A stretch of 64,000 bases of DNA from a bacterium (GTDB lineage Bacteria > Myxococcota_A > Bradymonadia > Bradymonadales > Bradymonadaceae). Shown piece by piece: positions 52,853 to 61,430 of this stretch. The position numbers and the translations under genes were made by a program. The notes below the pieces were generated by a model, which had not been told where the DNA came from, did no database searches, and saw only the letters and a list, made by a program, of their open reading frames with translations. The stretch is taken from positions 1 to 64,000 of the forward strand of contig JAUIBR010000005.1 in the NCBI GenBank assembly GCA_030427705.1, written 5' to 3'. Numbering within the stretch: position 1 is the stretch's first letter; each line of letters opens with the position of its first letter.

Positions 52853-54277
52853 ATGTTCTATGAAGTATTCATACCGTCGTCCGGCGGTGATGATTTTGAT
52901 GTCACCATCACGGTAGAAGCGGACAACTGGATGACCGCTCTGAAGTCGGGATTGGCACGGACCGGTCAAGGCGAAGACGCAATCCGGAACGTCATGTGCG
53001 ACATCAAGGACGACAATTCGATTCATGTCACGGATGCAACGACGCGACGTGTGTTTGTCCTGAAGGAGTTGGGAGAAAAAGCGCCAGATACGTCTGGTGA
53101 GATGCCGGTCGCACGTGAAGAAGACCTCGCGACGATCAAGATGCAGGCACCCGACTACGACGCCCTCGCCAAGCAGCGAGACGCTCAGCAACAACAACCT
53201 GGGCGAGGCGTGCAACCGACACCTATCGTCAGGGACAGCGCGGAGCTGGCGGCAGCCGAACCCGTTGTGCCACCAGAATTTGGGCGTGAACACACGGAAC
53301 CGCAGTTTCAGCAGTCATCCGAACCTCAGATTCAACACAACACCGAGCCGCAGTTTCAACCGCAACCCGCACCAGCGGCACAGCCTGCACAGCCCAAGGT
53401 TGTCGTCCAGCCGCAGCCCGAACCAGCGCAGCCCAAAGTTATCGTACAACCTCAGGCTGCGCCCGAACCGAAGGTGGTCGTGCAGCCCCAGCAGCCCGCT
53501 CAACCCGTTCAGCAGCCACAATCAGCACCGCCGGTGCAACAGCAGCCACAGCAGCCTGCCCAACCGAATGTCATCGTAGCTTCAGAATCGCAGGGACTTT
53601 CGGCTGAGCAGTCGTGGACATCGGAAGACGCGGCTCGATTGAGAATCGGCTCGTCAACTTTTGAGGCGCTTCGTCGCGAAGAGCCCGAGCCACACGTTGT
53701 TCGTGAGAAACGGATACCGACTGGCGAGCGGGAAGCCATTGGAATTGGCCGCACCGAGGAAAAGGTCTCAGACAATATTCTCGAAGAAGTCTTCCTTGAG
53801 ATTAACCGAATTCACGAAGGCGATATGACCATGGAACAAGTGGTCAATTACGTGATGGACCTTGCGATGGATAAGGTTCGGGCAGAAGCCGGAAGCATCA
53901 TGTTCGCCGACGTGAATGGCAAAGAACTCTATTTCGCGACCGCGCGGGGGCCAAAGGCGCACGACGTCATGAATTTCCGCGTCCCGATGGGCAAAGGGAT
54001 TGTCGGTTTCTGTGCTCGAGAAGGCGTGAGCCTCGCGATCTCAGATGCGGAAAACGATCCGCGTTTTTACAAGGCAATCTCGGACGCACTTGGATATCCG
54101 ACAAAAAGCCTCTGTTGCGCACCGATCCAATACGAAGGTCGGGTCTACGGCGCGATCGAGCTACTGAACAAGACCAATCAGCACTTCAGCAGCACCGAAG
54201 CCAACGTTCTGACGTATATTGGCCGCCAACTGGCCCAGTTTGTCCATGACCTCATCATGGCACGCGAAAAGATCTAA
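52853..54277 (+). CDS. GAF-domain protein with Gln/Pro-rich linker
   Basis: 474 residues from the ATG at 52853 (AGGAG at 52843-52847); a TTG at 52850 is less likely. An N-terminal compact alpha/beta domain (about 1-75, MFYEVFIPSSGGDDFDVTI) is followed by a long Gln/Pro-rich linker (about 110-240) with three PKV[VI]VQPQ-type copies and a C-terminal GAF domain (about 310-470; VMDLAMDKVRAEAGSIMF, MGKGIVGFCAREG, CCAPIQYEGRVYGAIELL). GAF domains bind small ligands such as cyclic nucleotides. Encoded just upstream of a Ser/Thr kinase and probably part of the same signalling unit. Cytoplasmic. Confidence 0.82.
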   Translation: MFYEVFIPSSGGDDFDVTITVEADNWMTALKSGLARTGQGEDAIRNVMCDIKDDNSIHVTDATTRRVFVLKELGEKAPDTSGEMPVAREEDLATIKMQAPDYDALAKQRDAQQQQPGRGVQPTPIVRDSAELAAAEPVVPPEFGREHTEPQFQQSSEPQIQHNTEPQFQPQPAPAAQPAQPKVVVQPQPEPAQPKVIVQPQAAPEPKVVVQPQQPAQPVQQPQSAPPVQQQPQQPAQPNVIVASESQGLSAEQSWTSEDAARLRIGSSTFEALRREEPEPHVVREKRIPTGEREAIGIGRTEEKVSDNILEEVFLEINRIHEGDMTMEQVVNYVMDLAMDKVRAEAGSIMFADVNGKELYFATARGPKAHDVMNFRVPMGKGIVGFCAREGVSLAISDAENDPRFYKAISDALGYPTKSLCCAPIQYEGRVYGAIELLNKTNQHFSSTEANVLTYIGRQLAQFVHDLIMAREKI

Positions 54278-54374
54278 AACCTTCCCACAACTCCAGTCTG
54301 CAACTATCTTGGAGTACCTGTTGGGTGGTGCTAACATGCCCGCCAATTCGCTCCAAAATGGTCCTCAGGACTGA

Positions 54375-56138
54375 ATGAGTTCGTCCAACGAAAAAAGCCG
54401 AATCGGCAAAGTGATTGCCAACCGCTACCGAATCCAAGAAGGACTAGGAAGTGGGACGATGGGCACCGTGTACCGGGCGGAACACATCCACATGAAGAAG
54501 ACGGTGGCGATCAAGATTCTCCACGCGTCCCATGTGCGAGACCCTGAAGTGGTCGAACGCTTCCAGCGCGAGGCGCAGGCTGCCGCGAACATCAACCATC
54601 CAAACATCTGTACTGCGACCGATTTCGGGCGTCAGGACGAGGATATGTACTTCCTCGTCATGGAGTATCTGGACGGGAAGTCGTTGCATGACGCCATCAA
54701 GGCCGAAGAGAATTTCTCTCAACTGCGCGTCATCAACCTCATGAAGCAGGTGTGTGCAGGGCTTGTTCGTGCGCACGAACTGGGCGTCGTACACCGTGAT
54801 CTGAAGCCCGAGAACATCCTCATCGTCGATCAAGACGGCGAACCAGACTTCGTTAAGATCACGGACTTTGGCGTCGCGCAGGTTCGGCTGTTCAAGGATG
54901 CCGCTCGACTCACGCAGGCTGGCGTCGTGTACGGCTCTCCGTTGTACATGTCTCCGGAGCAAGCTGGTGGCAAAGAGGTCGACCACCGTGCTGACCTCTA
55001 CTCCGTTGGCATCATGATGTACGAGCTGCTGACAGGGCAGCTCCCGTTCTACGCGAAGAGTCTGACGGTCGTGTTGAACATGCATTTGAGCGACCCCCCA
55101 CGGCCGTTCAGAGAAGCAAACCCGTTCAAGACCATCGACCCGGAACTGGAAGAAATCACGCTCCGGCTCCTGGCAAAGAAGCGCGAAGATCGATTCCAGT
55201 CGGCGCAGGACCTTTTCAACGCGCTTGAACGTGCCGAGGCGCGGATTGCCAAGACCGGTGGCGGAGCGAGTACCCAAAAGGCCAAGACCGAAGATGATGG
55301 CGGCAGCCTATTCAAGGCCGCGCTAACTTCGATCAGTGTGATTCTTCTGGGCATCGCTATCGTTTGGGGCGCATGGTCACTGGTCGACCTGACACCGCCG
55401 GGACAATCGCAACCCACGGAAGAAGGTGAAGCGAAAGTCGACGGAAAGAAGTCGACAGCAGCACGGGCCAAATTCATTGAAGACACGGAAGCGGTTCAAA
55501 AGGCCATCGCAGTTGGCGACAAAAAGGCTCAGGACGGCATCTCGGAATTCGAGAAGCTGCTGAAGGACTCCCCGAAGAATCCGCACCTTCGATATCTGGG
55601 CCACTACTACATCCAGGCCGACGACTTTAACGAAGGCTTTGCTGAGTACCGAACGGCCGTCTCGCTCGACGAGAACTACGCCGGTGATGCTGAATTGCTC
55701 GACGATGTGATGGCCAGCTTTGAATCCGCCGACAACAACCGCTATCAGAGCGCCAAGCGATTCATCAGCCGTCACTTGAAGAGTGCAGCCAATCAAAGAT
55801 TGGGCGCCGTGGCTGAACATCATCGTTCTCGAAAAGTCCGCAAACGTGCGCTGTCACTGCTTCAGGACACTGGCCAATTCGAGAAGCTTCCCGAATGGAT
55901 GCGCCTAACCATTGAGCTGCGGCACGCCACGGGATGCGACACGAACCGCAAGATCATCGTTAGAATCGGTGAATTGGGTGATGTACGGGCGCTGGCCGCG
56001 CTTCAGCGGTTTGACGCAAAGCCGAAGAATCAATGCAACGGCGAAGACTGCTGGGAGTGCCTGCGAGGTGACCTGCGCAAGTCCATCGATGGCCTTAAGG
56101 CCAAACAGAACCAGCCCAGTATGTCGTCCGACAACTAG
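54375..56138 (+). CDS. eukaryotic-type Ser/Thr protein kinase with membrane helix
   Basis: 587 residues. The kinase domain (about 17-285) has the Gly loop GSGTMGTVY (25-33), K47 in VAIK, catalytic HRDLKPEN (D142), DFG (164-166) and SPEQAGG. A membrane helix (317-338) leads to a C-terminal extracytoplasmic region with helical TPR-like repeats (EFEKLLKDSPKNPHLRYLGHYY) and a Cys pair CNGEDCWEC near the end. AGGA lies before the ATG. Such kinases are abundant in Myxococcota. The upstream GAF gene may be part of its pathway. The activation-loop acceptor residues are not certain. Confidence 0.93.
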   Translation: MSSSNEKSRIGKVIANRYRIQEGLGSGTMGTVYRAEHIHMKKTVAIKILHASHVRDPEVVERFQREAQAAANINHPNICTATDFGRQDEDMYFLVMEYLDGKSLHDAIKAEENFSQLRVINLMKQVCAGLVRAHELGVVHRDLKPENILIVDQDGEPDFVKITDFGVAQVRLFKDAARLTQAGVVYGSPLYMSPEQAGGKEVDHRADLYSVGIMMYELLTGQLPFYAKSLTVVLNMHLSDPPRPFREANPFKTIDPELEEITLRLLAKKREDRFQSAQDLFNALERAEARIAKTGGGASTQKAKTEDDGGSLFKAALTSISVILLGIAIVWGAWSLVDLTPPGQSQPTEEGEAKVDGKKSTAARAKFIEDTEAVQKAIAVGDKKAQDGISEFEKLLKDSPKNPHLRYLGHYYIQADDFNEGFAEYRTAVSLDENYAGDAELLDDVMASFESADNNRYQSAKRFISRHLKSAANQRLGAVAEHHRSRKVRKRALSLLQDTGQFEKLPEWMRLTIELRHATGCDTNRKIIVRIGELGDVRALAALQRFDAKPKNQCNGEDCWECLRGDLRKSIDGLKAKQNQPSMSSDN

Positions 56139-56141
56139 TCG

Positions 56142-57275
56142 TCACCTAACCACATCAACCAATGTGTACTCTTTCCCGGCATAGTTTCGGAATCGAAGTT
56201 CTCTGCCTGCTTCGTGAGGCCGTTCCTCGACCAGGTAGTCGGGGGTCAGCTCAATCTTCCCGCCTCCCCCAGGCAAATCGACCACAAAGTCCGGAATACC
56301 AAGTCCGCCGATGCGTCCGCGCAGGCCTGCGACGATATCCAAGCCGGTCTGGATAGGCGTTCGAAAATGTGTGATTCCCTGCGCCATATCGCACTGGAGC
56401 ATGTAATACGGCCGACATCCGTGTCGCAAAAGAAGGCGATTCAGTTCGAGCACCGTTTCGACGTCATCGTTGACGCCCCGCATCAAGACCATCTGATTGC
56501 CGAGAACGCACCCTGCGCTCACCATGCGCTGCAACGCGGTCACGGATTGGGTCGTGACCTCGCGTGGATGGTTGAAGTGGGTGTGCACATATATCGGCGC
56601 GTGTTCAGCCAGTATTTGGGCCAGCTCGTCGTCGATGCGTTGTGGAAGCGTGACCGGATTACGAGTCCCGATTCGTATGACATCCAAATGATCGATCTCT
56701 CGCAATCTGCGCAAGAGCGTGGCCAACCGAGCATTTGAGAGGGACAGCGGGTCGCCACCGCTGACGATGACATCGCGAATCTCGTCGTGGTCGGCGATAT
56801 ATGCCAACGCAGAATCAAGTTGGGGATTGGATGATGTGGTCGCGGGGTTGGCGACCTTGCGCTTACGCGTGCAGTGTCTGCAATACACCGGGCAGTTGTG
56901 GGTCACGTAGAGCAACGCACGGTCAGGATACCTGTGGGTCAGTCCTTCCACCGGCATGAATTGTTCTTCGGCGAGCGGGTCTTCAAGTTCGAATGGCCAC
57001 ACCTCAAGCTCGCCGACTTGTGGCAGCGATTGTTGTCGTATGGGGCAGCTCGGTTGTTGCCCCATGAGCGCGGCATAGTGCGGCGTGACCGCCACCTTAA
57101 ACATGTTTGAAGCGTCAATGAACGCGCGAACCTCCGGCTCCGACAAGTTGACGACGCCATCAAAATCTTCAGGCGTGCGAAGCCGGTTTTGTTGCTGCCA
57201 AATCCAGCTCCCCCATTTGTCTTGCGACACGTCGTGGAATCTCGTCGGACGCGTCTCGAAGGAGTCGAGGATCAT
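56142..57275 (-). CDS. kamA: lysine 2,3-aminomutase family radical-SAM enzyme
   Basis: 377 residues. The iron-sulphur motif CxxxCxxC is C128, C132, C135 in THNCPVYCRHCTRKRK. SGGDPLSLS follows. The residues that in the clostridial lysine 2,3-aminomutase bind lysine have counterparts: D296 (YMLQCDMAQGITHFRT) and D333 with the PLP lysine K340 (PDFVVDLPGGGGK). The conserved Asp pair favours lysine over glutamate mutase. It makes beta-lysine, a compatible-solute or antibiotic precursor. No acetyltransferase gene (ablB) is next door. ATGA overlap with the upstream SDR gene, so they are co-expressed. Lysine is probable, not proven. Confidence 0.93.
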   Translation of the reverse strand: MILDSFETRPTRFHDVSQDKWGSWIWQQQNRLRTPEDFDGVVNLSEPEVRAFIDASNMFKVAVTPHYAALMGQQPSCPIRQQSLPQVGELEVWPFELEDPLAEEQFMPVEGLTHRYPDRALLYVTHNCPVYCRHCTRKRKVANPATTSSNPQLDSALAYIADHDEIRDVIVSGGDPLSLSNARLATLLRRLREIDHLDVIRIGTRNPVTLPQRIDDELAQILAEHAPIYVHTHFNHPREVTTQSVTALQRMVSAGCVLGNQMVLMRGVNDDVETVLELNRLLLRHGCRPYYMLQCDMAQGITHFRTPIQTGLDIVAGLRGRIGGLGIPDFVVDLPGGGGKIELTPDYLVEERPHEAGRELRFRNYAGKEYTLVDVVR

Positions 57276-58831
57276 CGAAGCGGCCGGAAACTCAGAAGGA
57301 GTGGGACGACCTGTTCAGCGAACGACAGCGAACATGTCACACGGCCGATTTCGATTCCTGAGGTGTCCACGATGGTGCCTTCAAGGCGAGACATCGAACT
57401 AAACGGGCGGAACACATTGAACTCAGCACGTAGATGGCATCGATACGCTGAATCATCATCAGTTGTGAACGCGAAGTCGTAGGTCACGGAGCGTTCCGAG
57501 ACGAGTTTTACGTCAACGGTGCCCTCCAATGCGGCTGCGTTGGTGAGCCCAACTGCCATCACTGTACCGTTGACGTCGCCAGAGAAGCCTGTTGCAGCGA
57601 CGGAAGGAATCTCAGTATCCAAAGTCATTTCGAACGGCTCGACGCTGCCTTCAGCATCCGTCCAGGTTCCAGGAACGGTCTGGGTGTACGTGAAGCCGAA
57701 GACACCAGGATTCCGTGACAGTTCGCGGTGGGTCTCGATATCGTATTTCGGAGCCCAGCCAACGTTCTGATACCAATCAACGGTCGAGGCCACACCGTCG
57801 ACAAAACTGACACGCTCAGGCTGCCAACCGACGGCCTTCAACTTTGCATTGTCCAGGACACGGTCGTCAGCGACGTAGGCAATCGCACCGCTGTCTACTT
57901 TGGGTCGAAGCGGCGTCTCCAACCCGTTTCGGTCACAGATTCGCTTCCAAACTTGTCGCAGAATCGTTCGAAGCGACGCCTCAACGTAGTCCAGATCCAT
58001 GACCGGTGAAAATGCGACGAGCGCGGCGCTGTTAGGAAACGGCACCATGGGCCCAATGGGCAGGTCGTATGCTTCTGCGATTGCAGTGAAGACCTCGCCG
58101 GAGGCGATTGCTGTGTCATCTCCGACGTTGAAAACTTCGCCGTACGCTTTTGCGTTTCCAAGCAGTGCCAACGTCGCGGCAGCCAGGTCTTCGACATGAC
58201 ACCAATTGGCGCGAGGGCCTCCCACAAAGCCGGGCAGGAGGAACAAGAAGTTGCGAAGAATTGGTGGAAGGGTGAACAAGCCGACGGTCATCGACGAACA
58301 GCCCGGACCGTACACCAACGCTGGGCGAATGATGGTCCAGTTGCCAGACGAGTTACGAACGATTTGCTCGGCATCGAACTTTGACTCTTCGTAGGCACCT
58401 GTCGGAGCGACGCGCGCCTCCTCGCCAAGTAGACCCCTTGCGGGTTCGTAGATCGCGCCGTCACTGAAAAAGAGGAAGTGCTGCACGCCCTCATCGTTGC
58501 AGGCGTCGACTAAGTATTGGACCGTATCGACGTTTGTCTCAGCGACGTCGTCATAGTCGGGTGTTAGGTCGACGATGGCCGCGGTGTGAATGACAGCTGC
58601 GCACCCTCGAACGAGCTTGTGATGATTGATGTCAACCAGGTCTGCCTGATGCCATATCAGTTCATCTTCTTCCAAGAAGAAGTGTGCCGGAGACTCCGTA
58701 AAGGACCGCTGGTCGACGACGTGCACGTCGCAGCCCGCATCCACAAGCGCTCTGGCGATGTGGACTCCGACCCCTCCTGCACCTGTGACCAAGACTGTAT
58801 CATCCGGCCCAATGGCTCGCGCGACGGTCAT
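57272..58831 (-). CDS. NAD-dependent epimerase/dehydratase (SDR) with extra C-terminal domain
   Basis: 519 residues. Extended SDR fold: TGAGGVGVHIA (16-26) binds the dinucleotide, catalytic Ser123 and the pair Y147/K151 are in DGAIYEPARG and GAYEESKFDAEQ. It is closest to 3-beta-hydroxysteroid dehydrogenase/NAD-epimerases. Residues from about 355 form an extra domain with beta-rich pattern (EPFEMTLDTEIPSVAA, VDVKLVSERSVTYDFAFTT, LSFAEQVVPLLLSF) not in ordinary SDRs. GAGGAG sits 6 bases from the ATG. It overlaps kamA by 4 bases. The substrate is unknown. Confidence 0.88.
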   Translation of the reverse strand: MTVARAIGPDDTVLVTGAGGVGVHIARALVDAGCDVHVVDQRSFTESPAHFFLEEDELIWHQADLVDINHHKLVRGCAAVIHTAAIVDLTPDYDDVAETNVDTVQYLVDACNDEGVQHFLFFSDGAIYEPARGLLGEEARVAPTGAYEESKFDAEQIVRNSSGNWTIIRPALVYGPGCSSMTVGLFTLPPILRNFLFLLPGFVGGPRANWCHVEDLAAATLALLGNAKAYGEVFNVGDDTAIASGEVFTAIAEAYDLPIGPMVPFPNSAALVAFSPVMDLDYVEASLRTILRQVWKRICDRNGLETPLRPKVDSGAIAYVADDRVLDNAKLKAVGWQPERVSFVDGVASTVDWYQNVGWAPKYDIETHRELSRNPGVFGFTYTQTVPGTWTDAEGSVEPFEMTLDTEIPSVAATGFSGDVNGTVMAVGLTNAAALEGTVDVKLVSERSVTYDFAFTTDDDSAYRCHLRAEFNVFRPFSSMSRLEGTIVDTSGIEIGRVTCSLSFAEQVVPLLLSFRPLR

Positions 58832-58980
58832 CGTTGACTCCTCTAAAGACTCGCGACGGTAACACCATACGCGTGTCGGGCTTAACCGCTAGCCCAAATT
58901 CAGTGCACCCATGGCGTGAAGGATGTGGTATCAAATCACTGTCCATGACTCACGAAAGAGACGCGCGAAAGGGAATCAAA

Positions 58981-59607
58981 GTGCGTGCGATCGTCATTGC
59001 AATATTGGCGCTTGTCGTATGGGGTTGCGGCGGCTCAACCGGCCACTCGAAGCCTCAGTGGGCGCAGTCCAACCTTGTGGAATCGTCCAAGGAGTTTGAG
59101 CAAACTCACGCGCCTGCAAGCTTTCAACACGAGTTTCTGGACAACTTTGATAGCTATCTTCCGCAACCCGTCGACGATCCAAACCGCGTTGCGCGTGAGA
59201 CCAACAACTGCTCAAGCGGAAACGAAGTTGCCTGCATGATGATGGCAGTTCGTTACTACGAAGGCATCTCGGTGTCTCAAGACAAGATCATGGCATTGAA
59301 CTGGTTTATCAAAGCTTGTGACACACGACACGAAGAAGCCTGCAGCTGGGCGGGTGCGATGTACTACCACGGCTGGGGAGTGTCGGTGGATAAGACGGAG
59401 GCCCTGCGTTGGTTTGAGCGCGGTTGTGACGCCGATAACGAAGAGGATTGCTCACGTGCGGCGAGTTTGCTTCTGTCTGGCGAAGCCGGTCCACCGAACG
59501 AAGACCGAGCACTCGACCTCCTCTCGCGAGGTTGCGACCTGAACTTTGCCGAGCTGTGCGAGATTGTACAGAAGCACGGCCGGTCGCCCTCTGGGTTCCG
59601 GCCATGA
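58981..59607 (+). CDS. Cys-rich Sel1-repeat lipoprotein
   Basis: The GTG at 58981 has AAAGGGA 6 bases upstream and opens a short lipoprotein signal (V/M-RAIVIAILALVVWGC, Cys16); an ATG at 58945 without a ribosome site is the alternative. The mature part has Sel1-type repeats of about 36 residues with paired cysteines (CSSGNEVACMMMAVRYYEG, CDTRHEEACSWAGAMYYHGW, CDADNEEDCSRAASLLLSG, CDLNFAELCEIV), like the Hcp proteins. Periplasmic or surface lipoprotein, disulphide-bonded. It overlaps the start of the next gene (ATGA), so it is coupled to the ligase-like protein. Confidence 0.85.
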   Translation: MRAIVIAILALVVWGCGGSTGHSKPQWAQSNLVESSKEFEQTHAPASFQHEFLDNFDSYLPQPVDDPNRVARETNNCSSGNEVACMMMAVRYYEGISVSQDKIMALNWFIKACDTRHEEACSWAGAMYYHGWGVSVDKTEALRWFERGCDADNEEDCSRAASLLLSGEAGPPNEDRALDLLSRGCDLNFAELCEIVQKHGRSPSGFRP

Positions 59608-61430
59608 CCCAACGCGGATCTCACCACGACGTCCCCAAGAGCGAAGCTCGATCTGAATGGGTTGACCTACTCGACATGTTTCGCGGTACCGCTGCCGACC
59701 ATCCAGACCGCGGAATCTACCTCACCGACGACCGAGGGGGTCAAGAGTTTCGGACATACGCCCAACTATTGGAAGGTTCGCTGCGAACTGGCGCGGCGTT
59801 GTTGTCTCAGGGCATCGAGGTCGGTGACCGAATTGTGCTCGCCCTTCCAACCGGGTTCGATTTCGTCGAGGCTTTTTTTGGCACGCTTTCGATTGGAGCG
59901 GTGCCAATCCCAATCGCCCCACCCTTCGACGCGACCGAAGCAAGCCGCACGGACCAGGCTGAGTTCTTCGTGCGTTTTTCGGAGAAAATGGGCGCCCTGG
60001 GAGTCATTTTTCGTTCGTCCGTTGGCACCGCCGTCAGGCCTCCCGAGATTGGTGGTCTAAAGATCGTTTCGGATTTGCCACAGTTGCTTAACGGCGTTCC
60101 AACTGGTGCTACGCCTCCCCGAACGACGCTTCCCGAACTCGCATATATCCAGATTACGTCCGGCGAAACCACGACCCGCGGTGCCGTGAAGGTCTCGCAC
60201 CGGTCGGTGCTGTCGAATCTTGAGAGCGTCGGGCTAGCATTGGATGTTCGGCCCGACGATTTTGCCGTGTCTTGGCTCCCAATGTTCAACACGATGGGAC
60301 TCGTGGGTGGTCTACTTTCGAACATCTACTGGGGGATCGACCTCGCCCTGATCGCGCCGACCCGCTTCATGCGTAAGCCAGACGAGTGGCTGCTTGCGAT
60401 GTCGCGACACTCGGCGACCCTGAGTACAGCACCAAGTTTTGCCTATCACTATGCTGTTCGTCGGTCACAACGTTCGCTGGTGAACAATGTTGACCTCTCC
60501 AGTTGGCGCGTTGCCATGGTGGGTGGTGAGTTGGTGCGCCGATTCCACCTGGAATCTTTTACGCGGCGATTTTCAGAATGTGGTTTTCCCGAGTCCGCGT
60601 TCGTCCCGGTTTATGGTCTGGCGGAGGGCACGCTTGGTGTTTGCTTTGGCGACCTGCAAAAGCCGATAAAAGTGGACTTCGTATCGCGACCCGAGCTGGA
60701 ACTACGCGACAAACTAGTACGTGTAGCGCATCGAGGGTCGAATCTGAGCAAGCGTGCCGAGTTTGTGTCTGTGGGCCGCCCATTGGCCAATGTCGAAACA
60801 CGTGTTGTTGGCGAAGGTGGCAAGGAACTTGGTGAGCGACTGCTTGGTGAGATCGAGTTTCGAGGCCCAAACGTGATGTTGGGCTATGACGAGAGCCGGA
60901 CAGTTCAGGGCAGAGGTGGTGTTGCCACCGACGGTTGGGTATCCACCGGCGATGCCGGCTACCACGAAGACGGCGAGCTATTCGTCGTGGGCCGCACGCA
61001 GACCCGCTTTCCTGCTCCTGGGGGACGCCGTGTTTTCCCTGAGGACATCGAGCTTGTGGCACAAACTGTAGACGGAGTTCGGTATGGCGCTGTGGTCGCC
61101 ATTGCGTTGGACTCCGATATCGTTGTTGCCTACGAGGCCCAGGACGGCGCCGACGAATCTGAGTTGAAGCTCGGACTCGAGCGACGGCTGAAAGCGCACT
61201 TCGATATGTCATTCAAGCTACTCCGGCTGTCACCACGCTCCATTCCGCGCTCCCCAAGCGGGAAAATCAGACGGCATCTCTGCCATAGCTTTCTTGAAGA
61301 AGGGAAACTGGATCGAAAAGACCGCGAAAACGAATTCGACACTGTGCGTCGACTCATCCTGCGGTCTCGTCACGAACTTCTAAAGCTCGCCAAGAATGTG
61401 ACTGAGCGCTTTGGCCGGTCTAAAGACTGA
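59604..61430 (+). CDS. fatty-acyl-AMP ligase-like (AMP-binding) enzyme
   Basis: 608 residues from the ATG at 59604. ANL superfamily: the P-loop-like region is YIQITSGETTTRGAVKVSH (185-194 core), lacking the usual Lys of acyl-CoA ligases, as in fatty-acyl-AMP ligases. VPVYGLAEGT, GRPLANVETRVV, GYDESRTV, GWVSTGDAGYHEDGELFVVGR and the C-terminal SPSGKIRR with its catalytic Lys are present. It activates a fatty acid to the adenylate, usually for transfer to an acyl carrier protein of a polyketide or lipopeptide pathway. No carrier-protein gene lies next to it. Coupled to a Cys-rich Sel1 lipoprotein, an unusual pairing. The partner and product are unknown. Confidence 0.87.
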   Translation: MTQRGSHHDVPKSEARSEWVDLLDMFRGTAADHPDRGIYLTDDRGGQEFRTYAQLLEGSLRTGAALLSQGIEVGDRIVLALPTGFDFVEAFFGTLSIGAVPIPIAPPFDATEASRTDQAEFFVRFSEKMGALGVIFRSSVGTAVRPPEIGGLKIVSDLPQLLNGVPTGATPPRTTLPELAYIQITSGETTTRGAVKVSHRSVLSNLESVGLALDVRPDDFAVSWLPMFNTMGLVGGLLSNIYWGIDLALIAPTRFMRKPDEWLLAMSRHSATLSTAPSFAYHYAVRRSQRSLVNNVDLSSWRVAMVGGELVRRFHLESFTRRFSECGFPESAFVPVYGLAEGTLGVCFGDLQKPIKVDFVSRPELELRDKLVRVAHRGSNLSKRAEFVSVGRPLANVETRVVGEGGKELGERLLGEIEFRGPNVMLGYDESRTVQGRGGVATDGWVSTGDAGYHEDGELFVVGRTQTRFPAPGGRRVFPEDIELVAQTVDGVRYGAVVAIALDSDIVVAYEAQDGADESELKLGLERRLKAHFDMSFKLLRLSPRSIPRSPSGKIRRHLCHSFLEEGKLDRKDRENEFDTVRRLILRSRHELLKLAKNVTERFGRSKD

